Origin: Hyphomicrobiales bacterium
GTDB taxonomy: Bacteria; Pseudomonadota; Alphaproteobacteria; Rhizobiales; Rhizobiaceae
DNA: 64,000 nt
Direction: 5' to 3'
Assembly (NCBI GenBank): GCA_900468625.1
Contig: UBUL01000019.1
Location: forward strand, 124,001-188,000
Below, in pieces: positions 25,350 to 33,949 of the stretch. Position numbers and translations under genes: made by a program. The notes under the pieces were generated by a model. The model saw only the letters and a program-made list of their open reading frames with translations. It did no database searches and had not been told where the DNA came from. The first letter of the stretch is position 1, and the number at the start of each line of letters is the position of its first letter.

Positions 25350-27209
25350 ATGGGCGTGACAGCTAATGTGGAGACCATTGCTCCGCGTGGGGCGTTTCAG
25401 CGGTTCGACAGCCTGCTCGGCCATACGGTGGAGGCGACCGCCGCGCTGCTGGTTCTGGCGGAGATCATTCTGCTCGGTTGGGCGACGCTTGCCCGATATG
25501 CCCTCCACAGCCCGCTCGTCTGGTCCGACGAAGTCGCCACGATCCTGTTTATCTGGCTGTCCATGCTGGGCTCTGTGGTGGCTCTACGCCGCGGCCAGCA
25601 CATGCGGCTGACGGCCTTCGTCCGTAAGTTCTCGCCGCCCTGGCAAGAGCGCGCCAATGCCTTTGCGATGATGATCGTCGCCGCACTCCTGCTCTTGATG
25701 GTGGTACCGACATGGCAGCATGTCGAGGAGCGTATCATCAGCGTGACCCCCGTCCTGCAGATCAGCGAAGCATGGCGCGAAGCTGCGATGCTTGTCGGCA
25801 TCATGCTGATGCTGCTCACAGCGATCGATAAGATGATCCAGTCGAGCAAGCCGGTGCAGATGGTTGCAAGCCTAGTGCTTTTTGCCGTCTTCTTCGGCTT
25901 GTTCCAACTGGCGATGCCGTGGTTCGACGAGATCGGCAATTACAGCCTGCTGATCTTCTTTCTCGGCATTGTGCTGGTGGCTATTGTGCTTGGCGTGCCG
26001 ATCGCCTTTGCCTTTGTGCTGGCGACTGCGGCCTATTTGAATTTCGCAAGCTGGGTACCGCTTTCCATCGTGCCGGGCCGGATGAGCGAGGGCATGTCGC
26101 ACATCATCCTGCTCGCCGTGCCGATGTTCGTGTTTCTGGGCGCCATCATCGAGATGGCCGGACTGGCGCAGGCGATGATTGCCTTTCTCGTCTCGCTGAT
26201 CGGCCATCTGCGTGGTGGCCTGCAATATGTGCTGCTCGGTGCGGTCTATCTCGTTTCGGGCATCTCCGGCGCCAAGGCTGCGGACATGGCAGCCGTCGCT
26301 CCGGCGCTGTTTCCGGAAATGAAGAAGCGAGGCAACCGCGAAAGCGATCTGGTCTCCCTCTTGTCTGCGTCTGCGGTCATGTCAGAGACCATCCCGCCGT
26401 CTATCGTACTGATCACGGTCGGCTCGGTCACCGGCGTGTCGATCGCTGCCTTGTTCACCGCAGGCCTACTTCCCGCCTTCGTCGGCATGCTGGCGCTCTG
26501 TGTCGTCGTCTACATCCAAACGCGCGGCGAAGATATGAGCCATGCGAAGAAGGTCGATAGCAAGCTAAAGCTGAAACTGTTCTTCGCTGCTATCCCCGGC
26601 CTCGGCCTGCCAATCGTCATCCGCACGGCGGTGGTCGAAGGCGTGGCCACAGCCACTGAAGTCGCCACGATCGGCATCATCTACTCGATCATCGTCGGCG
26701 CTCTCTTCTATCGCAAGATGGAGTGGCGTAGGCTTTATCCGATGCTTGTCGATGCAGCCTCCCTATCGGGCTCCATCCTGCTCGTTGTCGGCGCGGCGAC
26801 CGCCATGGGATGGGCGCTGACGCAATCCGGCTTTTCGCAATATCTCGTCGACCTGATGCAAGGCGTTCCCGGCAGAAAGGTCAGCTTTCTGCTGATTTCG
26901 GCGCTGTGCTTCATCATTCTGGGCAGCGTCCTGGAAGGCGTGCCGGCGATCGTCCTGTTTGGACCGCTGCTTTTCCCGATCGCCAAGCTGCTCGGTATCG
27001 ACGAAGTGCATTATGCGATCGTCGCGGTGTTTGCGATGGGCTTTGGGCTGTTCTCTCCGCCCTTCGGCGTCGGGTTCTACCTGGCCTGCGCCATCGGCCG
27101 TGTTTCGCCCGACGACGTCATCGGCAAGGTCTGGCCGCATCTTTTGGCTTTGTTCTTCGCTTTGCTGTTGATCATCTTCATTCCATGGATTTCCGTCGGC
27201 TTCCTCTAA
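25350..27209 (+). CDS. TRAP transporter fused small and large membrane subunits (DctQM)
   Basis: The 619-residue integral membrane protein joins a DctQ-like part (about 1-160, with ARYALHSPLVWSDEVATILF, the DctQ hallmark) to a DctM-like large subunit (from about 190, with GVPIAFAFVLATAAY and the GISGAKAADMAAVAPALFPE region). It would drive sodium-coupled uptake of the solute bound by the dctP product. ATG at 25350 with GGAGAG upstream is chosen. Fusion of the two subunits is known in several TRAP families. Confidence 0.9.
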   Translation: MGVTANVETIAPRGAFQRFDSLLGHTVEATAALLVLAEIILLGWATLARYALHSPLVWSDEVATILFIWLSMLGSVVALRRGQHMRLTAFVRKFSPPWQERANAFAMMIVAALLLLMVVPTWQHVEERIISVTPVLQISEAWREAAMLVGIMLMLLTAIDKMIQSSKPVQMVASLVLFAVFFGLFQLAMPWFDEIGNYSLLIFFLGIVLVAIVLGVPIAFAFVLATAAYLNFASWVPLSIVPGRMSEGMSHIILLAVPMFVFLGAIIEMAGLAQAMIAFLVSLIGHLRGGLQYVLLGAVYLVSGISGAKAADMAAVAPALFPEMKKRGNRESDLVSLLSASAVMSETIPPSIVLITVGSVTGVSIAALFTAGLLPAFVGMLALCVVVYIQTRGEDMSHAKKVDSKLKLKLFFAAIPGLGLPIVIRTAVVEGVATATEVATIGIIYSIIVGALFYRKMEWRRLYPMLVDAASLSGSILLVVGAATAMGWALTQSGFSQYLVDLMQGVPGRKVSFLLISALCFIILGSVLEGVPAIVLFGPLLFPIAKLLGIDEVHYAIVAVFAMGFGLFSPPFGVGFYLACAIGRVSPDDVIGKVWPHLLALFFALLLIIFIPWISVGFL

Positions 27210-27296
27210 CGCCGCAACTCGGCAATGCAGATAGAAAAATCATAAAGATTCGAGCGCCTCGGCAGATTAATTCCGGCAAGCAACACGGACCCCGAA

Positions 27297-27324
27297 GCCC
27301 GGAAGACTTCCATGGCTTCCGGGC
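27297..27324. terminator. possible bidirectional terminator hairpin
   Basis: GCCCGGAAG (27297-27305) and CTTCCGGGC (27316-27324) form a perfect 9-bp stem between the converging dctQM and Hint-domain genes. Neither strand has a following U-tract, so its strength as a terminator is doubtful. Confidence 0.4.
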
Positions 27325-27338
27325 AGCAGCGCAGCTTG

Positions 27339-28217
27339 TCAGGGCGATAGCTCCTTGGCTCGTGCGTTGATCTTCTCGCATGCATCCCCGAGCGGATCGC
27401 GCACTCGCACCAATGGGGAAACGCCGAACAGGAGAAGCGCTTTGAAATGCATCCAGCCGCCTCCAAGCACCGGCGCATAGGATGTCATCACGGTGCGTTC
27501 TTTGCCATAGAGACGCGCGTACTCGGCAAAATTGGCGAAGTTCTCGTGATTGCTATCCTTTAGACAAAATGTCTCGGCTGCAGCACCCTCGGCAAGGATG
27601 ACTTCATGCGTATCGAGCATTACGGCATAGTACTCGATCGGCATGCCGTCGGCCGGAATGACAGGTGCGATGGTCGTGCCGTTTGCAAGCTCCTTCACGC
27701 GGATGAAAATGCCGCCCAGAAGCAGCGCATGGCCGGGCGACAGGTAGAGATCGGAATGTGGTGTGCGGCCATCCAGCGCGTGACGCGAAACCCGGATCGG
27801 GATAACGTCCTTATGCCAGCGCGCGCCGCTCTTCTTGAAGACCTGGCGTCCGATCCATTTGATCGGGCGGGTGCTCCCGTCTGGAAGGACGACGCAATCG
27901 TCGACGCGCAAATCCTCGACGGGCTTCTCACCGCAATCCGTGAGGATCGCTGTACCGCGCAGAAAGCAATTCGCACCGCTGCCGCCATAGCCTCCACGGC
28001 GATCACTGTCATGAGAGTCTCCGTGTCCATCCGGGCCTCCGTGTCCATCAGCGTCGTCCCGGCCCCAAAGACGCCCCATCGCACTCGCAGGAAGCGTAGA
28101 AATTGCCATCGCCAAGGCTGCTACGCCGGCAAGCCTGGCACCGGCCGCTGCAGCGACACCTAAAAAATGCCTGCGTGCAGCATCACGCGGCCGCTTCGGA
28201 TTTTTCCCGGAGGACAT
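27339..28217 (-). CDS. Tat-exported Hint-domain protein
   Basis: The 292-residue protein opens with a Tat-like signal (AARRHFLGVAAAAG, hydrophobic run, PASA). A 30-residue linker rich in Asp, Gly and His follows, then a Hint (hedgehog/intein) domain. The Hint domain starts NCFLRGTAILTDCGEKPVEDL near 82 and includes IKWIGRQVF and LYLSPGHALLLGG. Cys in NCF is the expected nucleophile. Similar Hint_2 domains usually sit in large secreted proteins; a stand-alone exported one is unusual. ATG at 28217 follows AAGGAG; the frame extends to 28250. The substrate of any self-processing is unclear, since about 200 residues follow the Cys and none resembles an extein. Confidence 0.78.
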   Translation of the reverse strand: MSSGKNPKRPRDAARRHFLGVAAAAGARLAGVAALAMAISTLPASAMGRLWGRDDADGHGGPDGHGDSHDSDRRGGYGGSGANCFLRGTAILTDCGEKPVEDLRVDDCVVLPDGSTRPIKWIGRQVFKKSGARWHKDVIPIRVSRHALDGRTPHSDLYLSPGHALLLGGIFIRVKELANGTTIAPVIPADGMPIEYYAVMLDTHEVILAEGAAAETFCLKDSNHENFANFAEYARLYGKERTVMTSYAPVLGGGWMHFKALLLFGVSPLVRVRDPLGDACEKINARAKELSP

Positions 28218-28702
28218 GCTCGTCTCCTTTTTCAAAAGGAATAGCTGCAAATCATACGACAGGTTGCCTTTTATTCAACTTCACAGAACAGCGCTGGCTC
28301 TCCCTCAAAAGGAGTAGGCATATCGTTCTCGGAGACGAAGCCGGCAATACGTTCTCAAATGGGCGCCTGACCTCTCTTCTTTGCCCACGATCTTCGAGGG
28401 CTCCTTGATTGGGCACCCGAATTATTTAGAGGAACGAGCCCTTAGCGAGGCACTTGGTTCATAGCGGGAAGCTTCTAAATCAACACCCAAAAACCATTAC
28501 GGCGTTATGGGGCAAGTGCCACAAAATTTTAGTCGGCTAGTATCGCTCGTTCCGAGCTGCAACGACTTTATTAAGGGATTCATTGATCATAACATCGTCT
28601 TCGTTTTGTCGCAGAAAGGCTTTCCCAAAATCCCTTTGTCGCCTGTTCAGGAGTTGCGTCAAGCGGTGCGTTAGGAGTGGCGATGCGCCCAGGTTGTGGC
28701 CT
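28218..28702. other. intergenic region
   Basis: The 485 bases between the Hint and ATPase genes (both - strand) show no supported gene. The Hint ribosome site region contains a small hairpin (CCTTTT and AAAAGG arms near 28227-28240) that might partly mask the site. No other structure was noticed. Confidence 0.4.
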
Positions 28703-30106
28703 CTATCGGTGCGGCTTTACCAGTGTTTCGGGGGTTATCAGATGCAGATGCTCGTCTTCTTTCGCCAAACTCTCGATATCGCTTGAAAAACCGCTTCTGC
28801 TGAAAAACAGGTAGTGCTTGCCCGTCGCTCCTTCCCCGTAAGTCGTTTTCTCGGATCGCTCTTGCAATAATCGGACGTGGCCAAGGTCGATCACGCGCGA
28901 TCGCCATTTGCATTCGCCATAGAAAAATGCTCCATCTAACAATCGCCCTGCGACATCGATGCCGAAATCGGCGTGACCCCAGATCTGGCCAACCTCCTGC
29001 GTCGGCGCCGCAAGGACCTCCTGCAGATGAAGCCTTGCAAATTGAAGGGCGATTGGTTCGAACGCAATCCCCATATATTCTGAGAACCGAGGCTCCACGA
29101 CGCGATCGTAAACCTCCTCGCCAAACCCGCTGCTGATCGCGCTCAGGTTTGGTCGCACGTAACGATGCCAGAACGACATCAGGCTGTCTGCAACGCGATA
29201 GCGGCGATTTCGGCCCTTTTCGTCGGCATCCAGCGATTTCGAATTATCGATCAAATTAAGCGCGAGCAGTTTTGCCAGGTAGGGTCCAATACCGTCTGGT
29301 TTGACACCCAGTCGGTTTGCGATCTCCGACTTGGTGTTACAGCCGTCAGATACAGCCGCAACGACGCTTGAGTAAAAGGACGGTTCTCTGAGTTCGGTCT
29401 GCAGCAGCGTGTTCGGTTCGTCGATCAGCGTGCCTGTCTCCGTGAGCAAGACTTTGATGACGTTGTTGCGGAGCGGTTCCTGAGCGTCGCAAAGCTGAAG
29501 ATAATAGGGAATGCCGCCGAAAATCGCATAGGTTTTGATAATGTCGTCGGCCATGTACTCTGGGAAAAACTTGGCGACATCGACAAGGGGCAAGCCCTTC
29601 ATGTCGAGCGACAGGGTTTTTCGCCCGTAAAGCGGGTTCCGTTCCGCCAACAGGTCTTTCATTTGAGAAATGGCAGAACCGCAAAGGATCAGTTTCATCG
29701 CCCCCTCACCAAGCACGCCGGAATCCCAGAATTTCTGCACTATCGATGGCAGCGCTGGCTCGTTATCAAGCAGAAAGGGAAATTCGTCGATCGTGACGAT
29801 CAATCCCGGATGCTCGACGGCATGCTCGGCAACATAGTGCAGCACCCCCTCCCAGCTTGACAGGGCTTCGAGCTGAGGCTTTGATCCGATTGCTTTTCCG
29901 ACATCGGATTTGAACTGCTCCAGGTTCAAAAGTGATGAGACGCGGGTCGCCTGAAAGTAGATTTCTGGGCGATTCTTGGCGGCCTCCCGAAGGAACCGCG
30001 ATTTGCCGATCCGCTGTCGGCCAAATACGATGATGAGGGAAGGTCGTTGCGAATCCAATTCGGTCCGCACCAGCTTGAGTTCGCGCTCGCGCCCTAAAAA
30101 CTGCAT
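28703..30106 (-). CDS. AAA ATPase of the ATPase_2/DUF234 type
   Basis: The 467-residue protein has an N-terminal P-loop ATPase (FLGRERELKLV; Walker A-like GRQRIGKSRFLREA near 30; Walker B LIVTIDEFPFLL near 103; sensor-like LILCGSAISQMK near 138). A winged-helix segment follows (SEIANRLGVKPDGIGPYLAKL near 260), then a C-terminal DUF234-like nuclease-type region with FYGECKWRS. The Walker A has GRQRIGKS in place of GPxGxGKS, as in this family. The function of the family is poorly known; members often look mobile or defence-like. AGGAAGG precedes the ATG. Four dyad repeats lie just upstream. Confidence 0.82.
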   Translation of the reverse strand: MQFLGRERELKLVRTELDSQRPSLIIVFGRQRIGKSRFLREAAKNRPEIYFQATRVSSLLNLEQFKSDVGKAIGSKPQLEALSSWEGVLHYVAEHAVEHPGLIVTIDEFPFLLDNEPALPSIVQKFWDSGVLGEGAMKLILCGSAISQMKDLLAERNPLYGRKTLSLDMKGLPLVDVAKFFPEYMADDIIKTYAIFGGIPYYLQLCDAQEPLRNNVIKVLLTETGTLIDEPNTLLQTELREPSFYSSVVAAVSDGCNTKSEIANRLGVKPDGIGPYLAKLLALNLIDNSKSLDADEKGRNRRYRVADSLMSFWHRYVRPNLSAISSGFGEEVYDRVVEPRFSEYMGIAFEPIALQFARLHLQEVLAAPTQEVGQIWGHADFGIDVAGRLLDGAFFYGECKWRSRVIDLGHVRLLQERSEKTTYGEGATGKHYLFFSRSGFSSDIESLAKEDEHLHLITPETLVKPHR

Positions 30107-30134
30107 ATGCCTTCCTGTAGATAAAAATAATTGC

Positions 30135-30194
30135 CGTAATCGTGATTACCTTAATCATGATTACCTTAATCGTGATTACCTTAATCGTGATTAC
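30135..30194. repeat. four tandem 15-bp dyad repeats upstream of the ATPase gene
   Basis: Four contiguous 15-base units (30135-30149, 30150-30164, 30165-30179, 30180-30194) share the form CTTAATCGTGATTAC with single changes. Each unit contains a near-palindrome; unit 2 contains the perfect one TAATCATGATTA. The array ends 28 bases before the ATPase start on its upstream side, so it probably is a multi-site operator. No spacers exist, so it is not CRISPR. Confidence 0.75.
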
Positions 30195-30386
30195 CTAATT
30201 GGCGTCTCCTCTGTGAAGTCCTGCGCGCTAGGGACTCCCCTGATCCTCTCCGGATTGCCGATTTTTCTGCAGCAGCAGGCTAAGGATCATCATTCGACGG
30301 TATAAGCCTATGCCCCTTGAAAACCGCCGCCGCCCTCAGTCTGAGCAGAGGGACAAGCGTAGTGTTCTCAGCCGCATGCTTAGAGG

Positions 30387-30665
30387 TTAGTTTCGCCCAT
30401 TCGGTGTCTTCGCCAGCATCTCGCTCAGCGTTGCCGCCCAGAGCATGGCTTCGGCCAGAAGCTTCTTGAGCTTCTGGTTCTCTTCCTCCAGTGCTCTCAA
30501 TCTTTTGCTATCGGGGCCGGCATTTCCAGAATGCAAGGATTGCCACCGATAGAAGGTCGGCTCGCTGATGCCGTGCTTTTGGCAAACATCCGCCACCGTC
30601 ACCCCTGCCTGGTGCTCCTTTAGGATCCCGGTAATCTGGTCGTCGTCGAATTTTCTCCTGCCCAT
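30387..30665 (-). pseudogene. IS3-family OrfA remnant
   Basis: The frame MGRRKFDDDQITGILKEHQ onward matches the helix-turn-helix OrfA of IS3-family elements (HGISEPTFYRWQ, then ALEEENQKLKKLLAEAML), but its end (WAATLSEMLAKTPNGRN) departs from the family and no OrfB follows. About 92 residues remain. It abuts the 3' end of the HlyD gene (8 bases away) and marks an IS insertion or deletion there. Confidence 0.7.
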
Positions 30666-30672
30666 CACCGCC

Positions 30673-32118
30673 TCAGTCCTCACGAAATGCTCTGTTGAAG
30701 CTGTCGAGGAGTGGTCTGATGGCATAGAACGCCACGCTGCTTTTGCCCGTTTCGATCAGTGCCTGTGCGGGCATGCCGGCAACCAGTTCGACATCGCTCA
30801 TTTTCGCCAACCGTTCGTCCGTCACGCGGATCGTCGCGGCAAAGTAGGGTTGGCCGCTTTGCGCGTCGGTGAGACGGTCCGCCGATAAATATTCGACCCG
30901 GCCCTTCAGCAGCGGAACACGCCGCTGATTGTAGGGAAGAAGGTGAACTTGCGCCTCAAGCCCCGCGCGCACGAGATTGATGTCTTCCGGTCTGACATGG
31001 GCTGATACGATGAGGCGATCGCTGCGCGGCACAAGATCGACGAGCGGCTCGCCCGCGCCGATCACTCCGCCCGCCGTATGAATGCGCAGGTTCATGATTG
31101 TTCCATCTTCGGGGGCACGGATATCGGTTCTTGAAAGCTGGTCATCGATCGCCCACAAGCGCTCGCGCAATTGCATGATCTGACTCTCCGTGTCGCGCAT
31201 GCCTTGTGCGACTTCGCTCAGCCTGTCGCTTTCAAGCTTTGCAAGATCGGCCTGCGCCCCGCTGATCATCTGATAGGCGCGGGAAATCTGCGCCTCCACC
31301 TGACCCTGCTGGCCGGCAAGGTCTGCTTTTTCCCGCTGAAGGTTGAGGACGGTGTTCTTTCGTTCCAATCCTTTGGCGTTGAGGGTCGTAACCTGGTCCA
31401 GTTCCAGCTGAGAGATTGCCGCTCTATCGGTCAGTGCCGCCTTTTGCGCGGTAAGCCCGACGATTTCCTGCCGAACCTGCGCGATTTTCTCATTGGTGAT
31501 ACCAGCTTCTGCCTGCATGACCTCGCGGCGCGCTTCGAAGATTTTCCGTTGTCCGGTTATAATCGAGCCCACCGAAAGATCTTTGTCCATTGCTGCCCTG
31601 AGATCCTGCGGAAAGACGATATGGTCGGTGCCCGTTTGCTCGGCAAGCAGGCGAGCGCGGCTTCCTTCGGCGTCCCAAAGTTGCCCTTGGATACTGTCGC
31701 GCTCGGAGCGGGACTTCGTGTCGTCGAGTTCTATCAAGACTTGTCCGGCCGTGACGGCGTCGCCGTTCTTGACGAGTATGCGTCGCACGATTCCGCCTTC
31801 CAGGTGCTGAATGGTCTTGCGGCTGGACTCCGGTTCGATGACGCCCGATGCAACCGCTGCGCTTTTCAGCGGTGCGAGAACCGACCAGAGTCCCAATCCG
31901 ACTATGAAGACGCCGATTAACAGGTTCCCTGTCCAGATAACGCCTCTAAGCCTTGGCATAGGCGAAGGGGGGGCGGGTCCGCGCTGTTTCGACTCGATCA
32001 CCGGCGCGTAGGCTACCAGTTGCTTAGGCGCCGCAATTGATCGTTCAGCGAACCGTTGGCTAGCTCTTGATGAATTCGAAAGTCTTGCCAGCGTTGCGTC
32101 CAGTCGAACAAGGGTCAT
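30673..32118 (-). CDS. type I secretion membrane fusion protein (HlyD/PrtE family)
   Basis: The 481-residue adaptor has an inner-membrane helix at about 60-82 (GNLLIGVFIVGLGLWSVLAPL), a biotinyl-lipoyl-like segment (GGIVRRILVKNGDAVTAGQVLIELDD near 108), a long alpha-helical hairpin and a C-terminal beta region with LKGRVEYLSADRL. Such proteins link the secretion ABC exporter to an outer-membrane TolC. A GGGAGGAG site precedes the ATG, 11 bases after the ABC gene. No TolC gene is in the window. The gene appears intact, ending just before an IS3 relic. Confidence 0.9.
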   Translation of the reverse strand: MTLVRLDATLARLSNSSRASQRFAERSIAAPKQLVAYAPVIESKQRGPAPPSPMPRLRGVIWTGNLLIGVFIVGLGLWSVLAPLKSAAVASGVIEPESSRKTIQHLEGGIVRRILVKNGDAVTAGQVLIELDDTKSRSERDSIQGQLWDAEGSRARLLAEQTGTDHIVFPQDLRAAMDKDLSVGSIITGQRKIFEARREVMQAEAGITNEKIAQVRQEIVGLTAQKAALTDRAAISQLELDQVTTLNAKGLERKNTVLNLQREKADLAGQQGQVEAQISRAYQMISGAQADLAKLESDRLSEVAQGMRDTESQIMQLRERLWAIDDQLSRTDIRAPEDGTIMNLRIHTAGGVIGAGEPLVDLVPRSDRLIVSAHVRPEDINLVRAGLEAQVHLLPYNQRRVPLLKGRVEYLSADRLTDAQSGQPYFAATIRVTDERLAKMSDVELVAGMPAQALIETGKSSVAFYAIRPLLDSFNRAFRED

Positions 32119-32129
32119 GGCACTCCTCC

Positions 32130-33845
32130 CTACGTTCCTGTTCGAGGTGGCGGTTGAAGATAGGTTTCATAAATCTGCTCACTGTCGCCGAAGGCGGCTA
32201 CCGTCCCGTTGCGCATAATGGCAATCTTGTTGGTAGCTGGCAGGATACCCATACGGTGAGTTATGATAACAACGGTCATGCCTCTCGATTTCATGCGCTC
32301 GATCGCCCTGTAAAGCATGCGTTCGCCGTCATAGTCCAGGCTCGAATTCGGATCGTCGAGAACGATGAGGGAGGGATTTCCATAGGCGGCCCGGGCCAGT
32401 CCCAGCTGTTGGCGCTGAGCGCGAAGGAGCAGGCTTCCACCTTCGCCGATATCGGTCTCGTAGCCCTTTGGCAGCCGCATGATCGCCTCGTGCAATCCAA
32501 CCAGCTTCGCGGCATCGATCGCTTTGGCGGGGTCTCCTCCATCCAGCCGGCCGATTACGTCCTTGATTGCTCCGCCGAAGAGCTCGACATCCTGCGGCAG
32601 GTATCCGACGTGGTGGCTACCTCCACAAAGGCGTAGGGCCGAAATATCGACCCCGCCAAGAAGAGCGCACCCGCTCGTTGCTTGCACAACGCCGGCGATG
32701 ATGCGACCTAGCGTCGATTTCCCCGATCCCGACGGGCCGATGAGGGCGACGCATTCGCCGGGCGCCAGGCGCAATGTGATGCCCGTCAGTATCTGCCTGT
32801 TGGCGAATGGCTGAATATAGCCGACGTTATCGAGAACAAGGCCATTGGGTTCCGGTTGCGGTACCGTTCGGGCATCGCGTTCCGATGCAACGGCGACCAG
32901 CATTCGGTTCAGGCGATTGAAGGCATTGCGAGCAAAGGTCAGGGAGCGCCATGCACCTATCGCGCCCTCGATCGGCGCAAGTCCGCGCCCGAGCAGCAGG
33001 CTCGCAACGAAGATGATGCCGGGGCTGCTGTTGCTCGCAAGCACGAGCCATGTGGCACATCCCATCATCAGGATCTGCGCGAGTGTCCGGATCGATTTGG
33101 AGAAACCAAGAATGATCTCCGTCCGATGCATGGCAATGTCCTGCGCCCTTCTTGCCATTTCCGCATCGCGATAGACCAGCAGCGCTGCACCATACTGCAT
33201 GCCCATCGCCCGGATCACCTCGATGTTCTTGAGGACGCTCGCAAATCGCATATAGCTCCTCGAAAGGGCAAAATTGGCGCGGGCGAGGGGCTGTTGCGTC
33301 GCCAATTCCGTGAGGAACGCAAACAGCAGAAGCGCCAGTGCGCTCAGAAGACCGATCGCCCCAAGCAGAGGATGAACAAGAAAGAGCAGGAGCAGGAAAA
33401 CCGGCGCCCAGGGTACGTCAAAAAACAGGGAACTTGCCGGTGAATCGAGGAATTGGCGTAAGGTGGCCAGGTCCCTGTAGCATTCCGTGGCGGTTCCCGC
33501 ATCGGCGCGCGCGGCGTATTCGAATGATGCGGTGAGCACCATGGGTCGCAGTCTGTGATCCAGCCAGCTGCCGATGCGCGAGAGAGCTGCCCGGCGTACG
33601 ATGTCCAGCATTGCGCCGACCACCACGGCGATGGCGATGATCATTGTCAGCATCAGAAGCGTGTCAGCGCTTCGGCTCGATAGAACCCTGTCATAGATCT
33701 GCAGGAGATAGACCGAAGGCGCCAGAAGAAAGAGGTTGTAGCCGCAGCTATAGAGGAAAACCAACCCTAGGGCACCGGCGCAAGCCCGCAGTGCAACAAC
33801 GAGCTCTGTCTGTGGGCGCGATGGCGTTACAGAAGGCGTTGCCAT
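32130..33845 (-). CDS. type I secretion ABC exporter (PrtD family) with degenerate signature
   Basis: The 571-residue protein has an N-terminal six-helix membrane domain and a C-terminal ATPase with Walker [10 protein letters not shown] near 370, Q-loop GYLPQDVELF and H-loop IITHR. Two features are odd. The signature reads LLRAQRQQ near 474 where PrtD proteins have LSAGQRQ or LSGGQ, losing Ser and Gly. Walker B is IVLDDPNSSLD with Asp in place of the usual catalytic Glu. ATG at 33845 is preferred over TTG 33875. It exports C-terminal-signal proteins, most likely the glycine-rich products encoded upstream and divergently. Its ATPase may be weak. Confidence 0.88.
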   Translation of the reverse strand: MATPSVTPSRPQTELVVALRACAGALGLVFLYSCGYNLFLLAPSVYLLQIYDRVLSSRSADTLLMLTMIIAIAVVVGAMLDIVRRAALSRIGSWLDHRLRPMVLTASFEYAARADAGTATECYRDLATLRQFLDSPASSLFFDVPWAPVFLLLLFLVHPLLGAIGLLSALALLLFAFLTELATQQPLARANFALSRSYMRFASVLKNIEVIRAMGMQYGAALLVYRDAEMARRAQDIAMHRTEIILGFSKSIRTLAQILMMGCATWLVLASNSSPGIIFVASLLLGRGLAPIEGAIGAWRSLTFARNAFNRLNRMLVAVASERDARTVPQPEPNGLVLDNVGYIQPFANRQILTGITLRLAPGECVALIGPSGSGKSTLGRIIAGVVQATSGCALLGGVDISALRLCGGSHHVGYLPQDVELFGGAIKDVIGRLDGGDPAKAIDAAKLVGLHEAIMRLPKGYETDIGEGGSLLLRAQRQQLGLARAAYGNPSLIVLDDPNSSLDYDGERMLYRAIERMKSRGMTVVIITHRMGILPATNKIAIMRNGTVAAFGDSEQIYETYLQPPPRTGT

Positions 33846-33900
33846 TGTCGATCTCGCTCCACGTGATGCTGACAAGACGAGGCTGCCGGCAGGTTGCGCA

Positions 33901-33942
33901 GCCTATGAGGGTCGCCAGCCAAACCCGGCGACCCTCATAGGC
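33901..33942 (-). promoter_or_regulatory. 16-bp perfect intercistronic hairpin
   Basis: GCCTATGAGGGTCGCC (33901-33916) pairs exactly with 33927-33942 around a 10-base loop. It begins 7 bases after the glycine-rich gene's stop and 55 bases before the exporter start on the - strand. No U-tract follows, so it may protect the substrate mRNA or attenuate the exporter genes. Confidence 0.7.
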
Positions 33943-33949
33943 TTGTGGT

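Noticed and set aside
30135..30194. Possible CRISPR array
   Set aside because: The 15-bp units are contiguous with no unique spacers and no cas genes are near.
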